In this document: one piece after another, positions 1 to 7,181 of the stretch
Position numbering within the stretch: position 1 is the stretch's first letter
How the letters are laid out: each line of letters opens with the position of its first letter
NCBI GenBank assembly: GCA_900113995.1
Contig: FORK01000010.1
Span: 1-64,000, forward strand
Source of the DNA: Ruminococcaceae bacterium D5
Lineage (GTDB): Bacteria > Bacillota > Clostridia > Oscillospirales > Ruminococcaceae
Direction: 5' to 3'
DNA length: 64,000 nucleotides
Notes under the pieces: generated by a model
What the model saw: only the letters and a program-made list of their open reading frames with translations
The model's database searches: none
Told to the model about the DNA's origin: nothing
Program-made: the position numbers and the translations under genes

Positions 1-266
1 CGGGGTGGGGGCCGCTCCTTTGCGCCTCTCCCATTCTGCGCGCGGGTCAAGGGCTGCGCGAGCGGGCGCGAAAGGTTCATGCCGCCGCGCCCCGGCTCCG
101 CCTTTGCCTTGCCCCGCCCCGGCGCTCGTGTCCGCGCGGCGGCCCCGCTCGCCGGTCGCGGCAAGGCTTGGGGCCTGTCGGCCCCGGCGCGGCTTTTCGG
201 AAGGATGCTGCGCCCGCCCTTGACCTTCCGCGCGCCTTTGGTCGAAAACGCAAAGGAGGCTTCCCC
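1..266. other. GC-rich sequence without a recognisable gene
   Basis: This stretch is strongly GC-rich compared with the rest of the window. Open frames exist on both strands, but they overlap each other, have arginine/proline/alanine-rich translations and match no family I recognise. High GC alone makes stop codons rare, so I do not call a gene. It may be the end of a mobile element lying mostly to the left of the window. Confidence 0.5.
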
Positions 267-575
267 ATGAACGCGAACATCAAAAACGCCACACGCCGCG
301 AGGTATACCGCCGCGACGGATACCGTTGCGCCCTGTGCGATTCCTCACAGGGCTTGCAGGTGCACCACGCCATTGCGCGCGGCGAGGGCGGCACAGATTC
401 CCCGCAAAACCTCATTACCCTGTGCAGCTATTGCCACTCCCACGCGCATGGCCGCCCGCTCTACGACACGCCCATAACCGCCCAGGAAATCGCACAGGCG
501 TGCCTGGAGTATCTGGCCGACTACTACGCTCCGGACTGGAACCCTTGGGAGAAGGGCCGCTGGTCCGACGGGTGA
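267..575 (+). CDS. HNH endonuclease domain protein
   Basis: A 102-residue protein that is almost entirely one HNH nuclease domain. A zinc-knuckle pair C21-x2-C24 is followed by the HH pair at 33-34, an N at 48 and a second C53-x2-C56-H57 pair, the classical metal-coordinating HNH layout. Enzymes of this size cut DNA and are common next to phage terminase genes and in other mobile elements, but no terminase is visible here. I chose the ATG at 267 because AAAGGAGG lies just upstream; an open frame extends further 5' but has no ribosome site. It sits alone in very GC-rich DNA, which suggests acquisition by transfer. The family is clear; the biological role is not. Confidence 0.8.
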   Translation: MNANIKNATRREVYRRDGYRCALCDSSQGLQVHHAIARGEGGTDSPQNLITLCSYCHSHAHGRPLYDTPITAQEIAQACLEYLADYYAPDWNPWEKGRWSDG

Positions 576-929
576 GGGCTTCGGCCCTTACCCCGCTGCG
601 GTGCCGACGCTGTTGACAACAATAGGTCGCCCGGCGAGCCTCCCCCCTATGGGCGGCCGGGCGGCCGCCCATGTGGCCCCCCCTCGCCGGGCAATCGGCT
701 CGGGCGGCGCGGTCGGCCCGGCCGCCCGCACTCGCCCTCCCGCGCGTCGCTGTGCTCCGCGTACTCGCTCCGGGCGGCAAACAAGGGGGGGCGGTGCCGC
801 CCTCCGCTCGGGCGCGCCGGGCACCGGACAGGCAGAGCGGGCGGGCAGGGAAAGGGGAACGGGAGGCCTGCGGGCCGCCCGCAAAGAGGGCTGCCAAGTA
901 ATAATGGTGTAATTGCCAGACTCTTCGAT
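576..929. other. GC-rich gene-free tract
   Basis: About 350 bases of very GC-rich sequence with many short G and C runs and no ORF that resembles a protein on either strand. Composition returns to that of the core genome near 900. The sharp change suggests a boundary of foreign or recently rearranged DNA. Confidence 0.45.
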
Positions 930-1002
930 GCCCCTTAAGGGGCTGCCACAGGAGATAGACCCTTATAGGGTCTGTTCAAACCACCCGTTCAACGGGTGGT
1001 TT
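930..1002. repeat. Three-hairpin intergenic element, copy 1
   Basis: Three inverted repeats follow each other closely: GCCCCTT/AAGGGGC at 930-943, AGACCC/GGGTCT at 957-973, and a 12-base-arm repeat AAACCACCCGTT/AACGGGTGGTTT at 978-1002. The last is followed by TTGATTG. A related block ending in the same CAAACCAC...GTGGTTTTGATTG frame occurs near 28,600-28,678. Such serial subterminal hairpins resemble the ends of IS200/IS605-type elements or of non-autonomous derivatives, but no Y1 transposase or TnpB is present here, so this origin is an inference. The last hairpin could also act as a terminator. Confidence 0.5.
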
Positions 1003-1051
1003 TGATTGTGCCTCCGGAGCGCATGGAGTCAGCGGTTTCGCGGGAGGGGGT

Positions 1052-1080
1052 AAAAGCTTTCGCTTCAAGAATCGGGCAAA
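1052..1080 (-). repeat. Dispersed 29-bp repeat, copy 1 (reverse)
   Basis: The reverse complement of this segment is identical over 29 bases to 30969-30997. The core contains CCGATTCTTGAAGCGAAAG. A degenerate relative lies at 28323-28350. All three copies are in gaps between genes, which points to an intergenic repeat family rather than a gene. Confidence 0.55.
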
Positions 1081-1285
1081 CCGGGGCCGGGTCATGCTTC
1101 TTCGGAGGCAGAAAGCTGCCGGCCGGGCAGCGGATGCCTGTTTATGGGCCGCGGGGCAAGTGCCGCAGATGGAAAAGCGTTCAGCGGCTCCAAAAAGGCA
1201 TACCAGAATCATGTTCTTCCGGAACCTGCTCAAGCCCTGGATACAGGCTCCAAGCCCCAAGTCCAGCCGGAGGTCCCGACTTTCC

Positions 1286-2542
1286 TCATCGGATCAGGAG
1301 CCTCTCAGGAAAGGCTTCGTTCCGCAGCAGGTGCCACATTTGATCGATGTAGGAAAGTGTGTAGTAATTCTCGAAATAATGGTAGTAATAGGCGCCGCGG
1401 GGCGTTATGCGATATTTGTTTCCTTCCCTTTTTGCCAGACCGAGCAGACACGCCATCCGAAGCTCGAAGCCATAACAGCGGTCCAGTTTTCGGCCAAAGA
1501 AAGCTTCAAACTCCCCGGCGTCCACAACGGTGGTATAGGCGGTCCAGAAGAGGTAGTAAACCATCCGCTGCCGAAGGGTGAAGTGAAGGGTCAGAGCGGT
1601 GGGAAGCTTACCCTCCTCGATCCGCCGGAGATAGGCGGGGATGGAGAATGTGTTGATTTTGAACTGACCCCGCAGCAGAGTCGTCGCGGAGCAGCCGAAG
1701 CCTAAAAAATTGTCCCGCGTCATTGAAGAATACTTTGGAGTGCCGGGTTTCGAGAAGGTCCAGATCGAATCCCGGACGTAGCCCTGCCCGGTACAGTAAG
1801 CGGTAATCTGGTCGAGCAGCTTTCGTTTCTGACGCTCCGGCATCTTCGGAAAGCTGCGGGTGGTGTCGGTAAAATCAATGAACGGGTAAATTGCAACATG
1901 ATTTGCCCCATGGGAGAAGGCCATATCGATATCCCGCCGAAGCTCCTCAAAGCTCTGACCGGGAAGGGCAAAGATGAAATCCATCGAGACCGTCTCAAAG
2001 GGGACGCGGGCCAGCGCGTCAAAGATTTGTTCGGGCTGTTCCAGCGTTCGGCCCAGAGCATGCAGGCCTGATTCCTGAAACGATTGGACCCCGATGCTGA
2101 TTCGCGTGACACCGGCGCTTTTGAGCAGCCTCAGCGTCTCTTCATTTACGTCCTCCGGATGGAGTTCAATACCGATCTCTTCTGAAATTTCAAAATATTC
2201 CCGCAGCTTTTTTACAATTCGTCCGATTTCGGCAGCGAAAAGAGCCGGACTGCCCCCGCCGAAATAAAGGCTGGTGACCTGCCTGTGCGAGGGAAGGGAG
2301 CCTCCCACCAGATCGATCTCTTTCAGCAGTGCATCGAGATACGCTTTGGCCAGCTCCTCCTGATAGGGAACCTTGCAGTAGGGGCAGAAACTGCAAAGGG
2401 TCCGGCAGAAGGGAATGTGGAGATACAGCCCCAGATTTTGTTCCTCACGAAGATCGAGGGATGAATCATAGGCGCTGGTAAAAGAGAAAGGGCGGACCGA
2501 GCGGGTCAGCCAGATTCGGGCAAGCTCTGTCAGAATACTCAT
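1286..2542 (-). CDS. Radical SAM protein, HemN/HemW-like
   Basis: A 418-residue radical SAM enzyme. The cluster motif is C46-x3-C50-x2-C53, with the GGGSP SAM-binding motif at 95-99 and the IGVQSF motif typical of the coproporphyrinogen-oxidase-like (HemN/HemW) branch. The C-terminal third resembles the HemN C-terminal domain. Family members include oxygen-independent coproporphyrinogen oxidase, the heme chaperone HemW and several methyltransferases or cyclases, so the reaction cannot be read from sequence. It lies 28 bases downstream of another radical SAM gene on the same strand, almost certainly in one transcript. The start is supported by GAGGAAC before the ATG. No heme genes are nearby, so a role in modifying another substrate, together with its partner, is plausible. 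Confidence 0.8.
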   Translation of the reverse strand: MSILTELARIWLTRSVRPFSFTSAYDSSLDLREEQNLGLYLHIPFCRTLCSFCPYCKVPYQEELAKAYLDALLKEIDLVGGSLPSHRQVTSLYFGGGSPALFAAEIGRIVKKLREYFEISEEIGIELHPEDVNEETLRLLKSAGVTRISIGVQSFQESGLHALGRTLEQPEQIFDALARVPFETVSMDFIFALPGQSFEELRRDIDMAFSHGANHVAIYPFIDFTDTTRSFPKMPERQKRKLLDQITAYCTGQGYVRDSIWTFSKPGTPKYSSMTRDNFLGFGCSATTLLRGQFKINTFSIPAYLRRIEEGKLPTALTLHFTLRQRMVYYLFWTAYTTVVDAGEFEAFFGRKLDRCYGFELRMACLLGLAKREGNKYRITPRGAYYYHYFENYYTLSYIDQMWHLLRNEAFPERLLIR

Positions 2543-2570
2543 GTTCCTCTATTCTCCCGGCAGGACACTC

Positions 2571-3473
2571 TCATATGTATTTGAGATAGGTATGCAGCAT
2601 TTCGGCGGCTACGCGCAGATTTCCCCGGAACAGCAGGGAGTATTCCGCGGCAAAAAAGTAGCCGCATTGATTGCAAAGTCCCGGAACGTCGATACACCGC
2701 CCACAGACCGACTGCTTTCCGTTTTCCATCACGATGCACTGGTGGCAGGGGGTTGGAAAGGAATTGTCGACCAGATAGGGAAAAGCGGATTTCAGGTTAA
2801 AGATGGGATACCCTTCCGCCATCAGAATCCGAAGCTCGTCGCAGCAGGCGCGTTTTTCCTCCCGGGAAAGCGCGAGTCCGGCTGTGTCCGGGTAGGGGGT
2901 ATGGAAGTTGAAGGAAACAGCCCGCACCGTGTTCTGTTCCCGCGCCGTCTCGCAGACCGCCCGGATAGAACCCTTGTTGATCTGATTGATCGCCATATAA
3001 AAGCAGAGGTTGTCGGAGGATGCGCGGGCGACATTTTCCAAAATCGTCCGGTAGGTATCTCCGCGGATTGCATTGTGACGGGCCTCATCCCCGTCCAGGC
3101 TCAAAAGAATCAGATCGGCTTCCGGCAGATCGAGCGGGTAAGTGCCGTTGGTCACGACGTTGACGATCAGAAAGCCGATTTTCCTTGCCTCGGTTACCAG
3201 ATCACGCAGCGTCCTGCCGGAATCCTCCCAGAGAAAGGTTTCGCCGCCGCAGAAGAAAAGAATCCGGATTCCCTGACGGTAGAGCAGAAGCATCTCCTCA
3301 CGAATCGCAGAATAGGGATAGATCACCGAAGTCAGATTGTTGACCGAGCAATGCCTGCAATGGAGGTTGCAGCGGTCGGTCAGGATGATGGTGCCCAAGA
3401 TTGCTTTTTTGCGCCGGAACAAAATGGTGCTGATTCCGAACCAGCCCAGCCGGATCAAGGTGGATGGTTTCAT
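2571..3473 (-). CDS. Radical SAM protein with C-terminal cysteine cluster
   Basis: A 300-residue radical SAM protein with the canonical CNLHCRHC motif (C35, C39, C42) and a CGGE SAM-binding motif near residue 75. Six further cysteines form three CxxC pairs at 243/246, 257/260 and 267/270, which suggests an auxiliary Fe-S site as in SPASM-type enzymes. Such proteins modify peptides, proteins or small molecules; no precursor peptide is evident nearby. It is the first gene of a two-gene unit with the HemN-like enzyme downstream. A good sigma-A promoter lies 35-60 bases upstream, inside a long perfect inverted repeat. The substrate is unknown. Confidence 0.75.
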   Translation of the reverse strand: MKPSTLIRLGWFGISTILFRRKKAILGTIILTDRCNLHCRHCSVNNLTSVIYPYSAIREEMLLLYRQGIRILFFCGGETFLWEDSGRTLRDLVTEARKIGFLIVNVVTNGTYPLDLPEADLILLSLDGDEARHNAIRGDTYRTILENVARASSDNLCFYMAINQINKGSIRAVCETAREQNTVRAVSFNFHTPYPDTAGLALSREEKRACCDELRILMAEGYPIFNLKSAFPYLVDNSFPTPCHQCIVMENGKQSVCGRCIDVPGLCNQCGYFFAAEYSLLFRGNLRVAAEMLHTYLKYI

Positions 3474-3507
3474 CGTTTCTCACCAAATTTCCTCGGATGA
3501 TGCACCC

Positions 3508-3536
3508 ATTGTAGCACAAAGGTGCGGAGGCCTCAA
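3508..3536 (-). promoter_or_regulatory. Promoter of the radical SAM pair
   Basis: On the reverse strand TTGAGG (3536-3531) is followed by exactly 17 bases and then TACAAT (3513-3508), a good sigma-A type promoter about 35 bases before the start at 3473. The -35 box lies in the loop of the inverted repeat at 3514-3554 and the spacer is one arm of it, so a protein bound to the repeat would block polymerase. Confidence 0.6.
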
Positions 3537-3554
3537 GCCTCCGCACCTTTGTGC
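3514..3554. promoter_or_regulatory. Perfect 18-bp inverted repeat in divergent promoter region
   Basis: Arms 3514-3531 and 3537-3554 are perfectly complementary over 18 bases with a 5-base spacer. The site lies between divergent genes, has no T tract after it on the forward strand, and overlaps the reverse promoter. It reads better as an operator, or possibly a leader hairpin, than as a terminator, although a terminator of an unseen small transcript cannot be excluded. Confidence 0.55.
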
Positions 3555-3611
3555 GGGATCGGCATGTTTTGTCCGCCCGCGAATAGGTATATTGGGAAAG
3601 GGGGAGACAGG

Positions 3612-4940
3612 ATGCTCGAACGAATTGCGTCGGCTTTCTGGGGACCGTTTACCCTGCTGATCCTGCTGGGACTCGGCGGATATCTGACGCTTCAGACACG
3701 ATTTTTTTCGATCCGCTGCCTGCCTGAGGCCCTGCGGCAGATGTGCCGGGGAAAAACGCAGAAAGGCGTGGGGAGACCTTCGGCCTGGATGGCCATGAGC
3801 ACCGCGCTGGGGGCGACGATGGGGACGGGGAATATTGTCGGAGTCGCGACGGCAATGGTGGCCGGCGGACCGGGAGCCATCCTTTGGATGCAGATTGCGG
3901 CGCTGGCTGGAATGATGATCAAGTTTTCAGAAGTTGCATTGGCGGTTGAATACCGCAGACTTGGGTCCGGCCCGATGGGCTATCTTAAGCTGGTTTCTCC
4001 TTCTGGAAAGGCAAAGACCTTGCCTGCTGCTTTTGCAGTCTGCTGCCTGTCATCCGCCGTCGGAATGGGGAATATGACACAATCAAACGCAGCGTCACAG
4101 GCGCTTTCCTCCCTGTCGGTTCCGCCGGTCTGCTGCGCCGTATTTTTTGGAATTTTCACATTCATGGCCACCGGACGGGGCGTTGGCGGCGTTATGCGCC
4201 TTTCCTCCTGGATTGTGCCGGTTATTACGGTGGGGTATCTTGCTCTCGCAGGGGCCGCGGTTTGGCAGGAACGGGCTGCCCTGCCGCTTGCCCTGCGCAC
4301 CGTCGGAGAGGGAGCGTTCGGTTTGCGGGCGGCGGCGGGAGGCGCAGCGGGATATGGTGTCCGCTCGGCTGTGCGCTATGGCTTGTCGCGGGGAATCTTT
4401 TCAAACGAAGCAGGGATGGGCTCGAGCCCGATTGCCCATGCGGAGGCCGACGGAAAAGGCCCGGTGGAGCAGGGAATGTGGGGAATTCTCGAGGTGCTGA
4501 TCGATACCAGCCTCAGCTGCACCCTCACAGCCCTGGTGCTGCTGACTGCGGGAGGCGGAGTCTTCTGGCAGGAGAGTGGTCTTGACGGCGCAGCTCTGGC
4601 TACTGCCTGCTTTTCCACCGCGCTGGATTCCCGCTGCGGGCCGGTGGTGTCCCTTTTCATCGCCTTGTTCGGAATCACTTCCGTATGCGGGTGGTATGCT
4701 TATGGTAGGCGCGCACTGGAATTTCTCTGCCCGCATTGCCGGACAGTCATGGGCGTTTATCGCCTGCTTTACGCGGTGGGTGCGGCATTGGGCGCGGTAT
4801 GGGGCTCCCGGGAAATCTGGCTGCTCTGCGACTTCTTTACCGGCACAATGCTGTTGCTGAACCTGCCGGGGCTGATTGTCCTCGCGCCTCGGGTCTGCCG
4901 GATGGTGCGCACATGGGAGGAGCGGCGTCACCGGCGGTAG
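3612..4940 (+). CDS. Alanine/glycine:cation symporter (AGCS family)
   Basis: A 442-residue integral membrane protein of the sodium/proton:alanine symporter family (AlsT/DagA type). Diagnostic stretches are GATMGTGNIVG near the N-terminus and NEAGMGSSPIAHA around residue 265, with about ten hydrophobic segments in between. The protein should sit in the cytoplasmic membrane and take up alanine or glycine with sodium. I place the start at the ATG at 3612, preceded by GGGAAAGGGGGAGA; upstream in-frame codons have no such signal. The gene diverges from the radical SAM pair and its last 13 bases overlap the 3' end of the convergent ytvI-like gene. Confidence 0.85.
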   Translation: MLERIASAFWGPFTLLILLGLGGYLTLQTRFFSIRCLPEALRQMCRGKTQKGVGRPSAWMAMSTALGATMGTGNIVGVATAMVAGGPGAILWMQIAALAGMMIKFSEVALAVEYRRLGSGPMGYLKLVSPSGKAKTLPAAFAVCCLSSAVGMGNMTQSNAASQALSSLSVPPVCCAVFFGIFTFMATGRGVGGVMRLSSWIVPVITVGYLALAGAAVWQERAALPLALRTVGEGAFGLRAAAGGAAGYGVRSAVRYGLSRGIFSNEAGMGSSPIAHAEADGKGPVEQGMWGILEVLIDTSLSCTLTALVLLTAGGGVFWQESGLDGAALATACFSTALDSRCGPVVSLFIALFGITSVCGWYAYGRRALEFLCPHCRTVMGVYRLLYAVGAALGAVWGSREIWLLCDFFTGTMLLLNLPGLIVLAPRVCRMVRTWEERRHRR

Positions 4941-5989
4941 AGCCTGACCTTTCCGGTATTGTTGAGGTAGCGCAGCAGAAGGGCGATCACCGGCGCGAGC
5001 AGCATTCCGAGAAGGCCGAAAATCCGAAGTCCGAGGAACATCGCGGCGAGGGTCGCGGCGGGATGCAGGCCGAGCTGTTCTCCCACTACGCGGGGCTCGA
5101 TGATATTGCGCATCACGGCCACTACGCCGTAAAGGATCAGCAGGCCTGCGCCGAGGGTCGGACGGTTGGAGAGCAGGGAAACAATCCCCCAAGGGACGAG
5201 GAAAGCGCCCGAACCAACCAGCGGAAGCATGTCGCACAGGGCGATGACCGCCGCGAATTTCCAGAAGCCCTCAACCCGCAGCGCCCACAGTCCTACCGAC
5301 AGTTCGGCAAAGGTGATCAGCATGATGATGCTGTAAGCTTTGATAATTTTCGATACGCAGGAAACAAGAAAATCCTTAATGTCGAACATCAGGGGACGGA
5401 CGGAGCGGGGAAGCTGCCGCAGCAGAAATTTCGTGACCCCGTCGTAATCCGCCGCAATGGCGAAAGAGGAGACGATCATAAAAACAAAACCGATCAGGAA
5501 GAGCGGCATCTGACGGAGAAAGCCTGTCACCATTCCGAGCAGCGAGGCGGACAGGGAAGCCGCCATTTCCTGCAGGGAATTGGCAAGCAGTGCAAAAAGC
5601 TCACTGACTGAGAGGGCGGTCTCCGGGGCAAGGGCCCGCAGCAGTGCCAGCAGGCGTGAAAGGATCTGTTCAGCCATCGGCAGGAGCATTTCGGCCACAT
5701 AGCCGGGCAGCGCTTCGGCCCAGTCGACCAGCTTGCCGGCAAGCAGCACAAAGACAGCCCAAAACAGAAACACAATGGTCAGATAAAAAGCAACGCCGAC
5801 GCAGGCGACCGCCGTCTTGCCGCGCACCCGCATTACCCGGGAAATTTGCCGGAACAAATAGGCGAGAGCAAGCCCAAATAAAAACGGCCAGAACCATGGC
5901 AGCATAAAGCGAAGCACCAGCATGGCAATGACCGAAACAGTGAAAAAGTAAGCGGCGTTCATGAGAAAATCGAGGCGTTTTTGATTCAC
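4928..5989 (-). CDS. ytvI: Sporulation membrane protein YtvI-like (AI-2E transporter family)
   Basis: A 353-residue membrane protein of the AI-2E/PerM permease family. Size, the N-terminal pair of membrane segments, the long central amphipathic region and the four closely spaced C-terminal segments match the Firmicutes sporulation protein YtvI rather than a quorum-signal exporter. In Bacillus the gene is expressed under sigma-E in the mother cell. The ten-base sequence CCATAGGATA occurs 18-27 bases upstream of the start, as it does upstream of the ylbJ-like gene, which supports shared sporulation control. It overlaps the convergent symporter gene by 13 bases. Confidence 0.75.
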   Translation of the reverse strand: MNQKRLDFLMNAAYFFTVSVIAMLVLRFMLPWFWPFLFGLALAYLFRQISRVMRVRGKTAVACVGVAFYLTIVFLFWAVFVLLAGKLVDWAEALPGYVAEMLLPMAEQILSRLLALLRALAPETALSVSELFALLANSLQEMAASLSASLLGMVTGFLRQMPLFLIGFVFMIVSSFAIAADYDGVTKFLLRQLPRSVRPLMFDIKDFLVSCVSKIIKAYSIIMLITFAELSVGLWALRVEGFWKFAAVIALCDMLPLVGSGAFLVPWGIVSLLSNRPTLGAGLLILYGVVAVMRNIIEPRVVGEQLGLHPAATLAAMFLGLRIFGLLGMLLAPVIALLLRYLNNTGKVRLYRR

Positions 5990-6006
5990 GCGGCGTCCCT
6001 CCGTTC

Positions 6007-6016
6007 TATCCTATGG
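6007..6016 (-). promoter_or_regulatory. CCATAGGATA motif before ytvI-like gene
   Basis: The same ten bases occur at almost the same distance upstream of the ylbJ-like gene (21102-21111). The core CATAGGAT resembles a sigma-E -10 box (CATACAAT type), but I see no good -35 partner at either site. The shared position is the main evidence. Confidence 0.4.
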
Positions 6017-6053
6017 ATAGTATACGGGGAAGCGCCGCGTCTATTCGTTTTGT

Positions 6054-6371
6054 TCAGCGTGCGCGGTAGTGCCCGCCTTCACAGAGCAGAGAAAGACAAT
6101 GATTGATCTCCTCGTCAGTAAAAAGAGAAGCATATTTCGTCTTTACCGCCGTCGCTTCGAGCGAGAGATCGAGCCGGCCGGCTTGCTGAAGGACGGAAAA
6201 TCCCTCCGATGCCGTTTTACGGCGAAACAGAGCCTTCGCTGTGCCGAGTCCGCCGTACCGTGAAACAGTTTGCGTCAAACGTGCGAAACGACAGCCGCAT
6301 TCGGACTCGGCTTTCCTGCTGTTTTGCAGCAGTTCCTGTTCGAATTGCTGTTCCAGCTCGCTTTGTTTCAT
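6054..6371 (-). CDS. Conserved small protein of unknown function
   Basis: A 105-residue soluble protein. The N-terminal third is rich in glutamate and glutamine and probably helical. The C-terminal part (YGGLGTAKALFRRKTAS... followed by a leucine-rich segment and LFTDEEINHCLSLL) resembles a short domain found in many clostridial proteins of unknown function. I chose the ATG at 6371 because GGGGGC precedes it; an upstream ATG at 6437 lacks a ribosome site. It stands alone between ytvI and the ACT regulator. No function can be assigned. Confidence 0.5.
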   Translation of the reverse strand: MKQSELEQQFEQELLQNSRKAESECGCRFARLTQTVSRYGGLGTAKALFRRKTASEGFSVLQQAGRLDLSLEATAVKTKYASLFTDEEINHCLSLLCEGGHYRAR

Positions 6372-6535
6372 AATCTGCCCCCTATTTATCAACGTTGATC
6401 TGCTTTCTATTATAGCCGTTTTTGATTTGATCTGCAAAGCCCTTTCGGGAAAGCCGCCCGCCCTGTCAAGCTGCGGCTTGGGCAGGAGAATTTCATTTAT
6501 CGAAGGGAATTTCTCGAGAAAGTCAAAAAAAGTAC

Positions 6536-6564
6536 TTGCATTTGGGTAAATTTGATGATATAGT
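6536..6564 (+). promoter_or_regulatory. Promoter of the ACT-hom-thrB-lysC unit
   Basis: TTGCAT at 6536-6541, a 17-base spacer and TATAGT at 6559-6564 form a good sigma-A promoter. It lies about 130 bases before the ACT-protein start, leaving a leader of roughly 120 bases in which I could not identify a known riboswitch. Confidence 0.65.
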
Positions 6565-6694
6565 GTATCTTAATCAAAAACAATCGTTTTCTTACAGCGG
6601 AAAATTGATGGAAATCGTCAGGGAAGAGAACGAAGCGATATGGGAGGCTGCCCCGTGCCCATATTCGGAACAGAGGAAAGGATGGTCAATCAAA

Positions 6695-7138
6695 ATGTGG
6701 AATCCACCTAAATATTTGGTCGTTGAAACCGCGGTGCTGCCCGAGGTGTTCTCCAAGGTGATCTACGCCAAAGAATTGCTGGAAAATGGAGAAACCCATA
6801 ATATTTCACATGCGGCCAAGATGGCGGGCATTTCCAGAAGTGCGATTTATAAGTATCGGGATTCCGTTTTTCCCTATGTGCGGGAAATGTCCGGAAAAGT
6901 CGTCAGCATTTATGTCCTGCTGCGCGACAGGCCCGGTATGCTTTCCGGATTGATCGCCGAGCTTTACCGCAACGGGGTCAACATCCTGACGATCAACCAG
7001 AATATTCCGGTGGATGGGCTGGCAGCCGTCTCGATTTCAATTTCTCTCGACGCAACCTCCACCAGCGATATGGAACTGGTCAACGCGCTGAAGAAGCTCG
7101 AGGGAGTTGTCGAAGCCCGGCGGCTGGCGGGGCACTGA
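6695..7138 (+). CDS. ACT domain protein (PheB-like)
   Basis: A 147-residue protein with an N-terminal helix-turn-helix-like segment (residues about 35-60, including AKMAGISRSAIYKY) and a C-terminal ACT domain (about 65-145). This is the PheB/UPF0735 layout. ACT domains bind amino acids, and these proteins often accompany homoserine dehydrogenase; the gene here is 43 bases upstream of hom. A regulatory role in the aspartate pathway is inferred from context. The start at 6695 is preceded by GGAAAGGA; a more upstream in-frame ATG overlaps the promoter and is unlikely. Confidence 0.8.
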   Translation: MWNPPKYLVVETAVLPEVFSKVIYAKELLENGETHNISHAAKMAGISRSAIYKYRDSVFPYVREMSGKVVSIYVLLRDRPGMLSGLIAELYRNGVNILTINQNIPVDGLAAVSISISLDATSTSDMELVNALKKLEGVVEARRLAGH

Positions 7139-7181
7139 CAGGACAGAAATTACCGCATTGCGGAGAAAAGAGGAAATCAGT

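Noticed and set aside
415-897. Long reverse-strand open frame in the GC-rich left tract
   Set aside because: The translation is arginine/alanine/proline-rich, overlaps the HNH gene and other frames are open too; stop codons are simply rare at this GC.
976-1260. Reverse ORF across the hairpin element and the dispersed repeat
   Set aside because: Its coding sense comes from repeat sequence; no ribosome site and no family match.
2541-3500. Long forward-strand frame opposite the radical SAM gene
   Set aside because: It is the mirror of a clear radical SAM coding sequence with intact motifs on the reverse strand.
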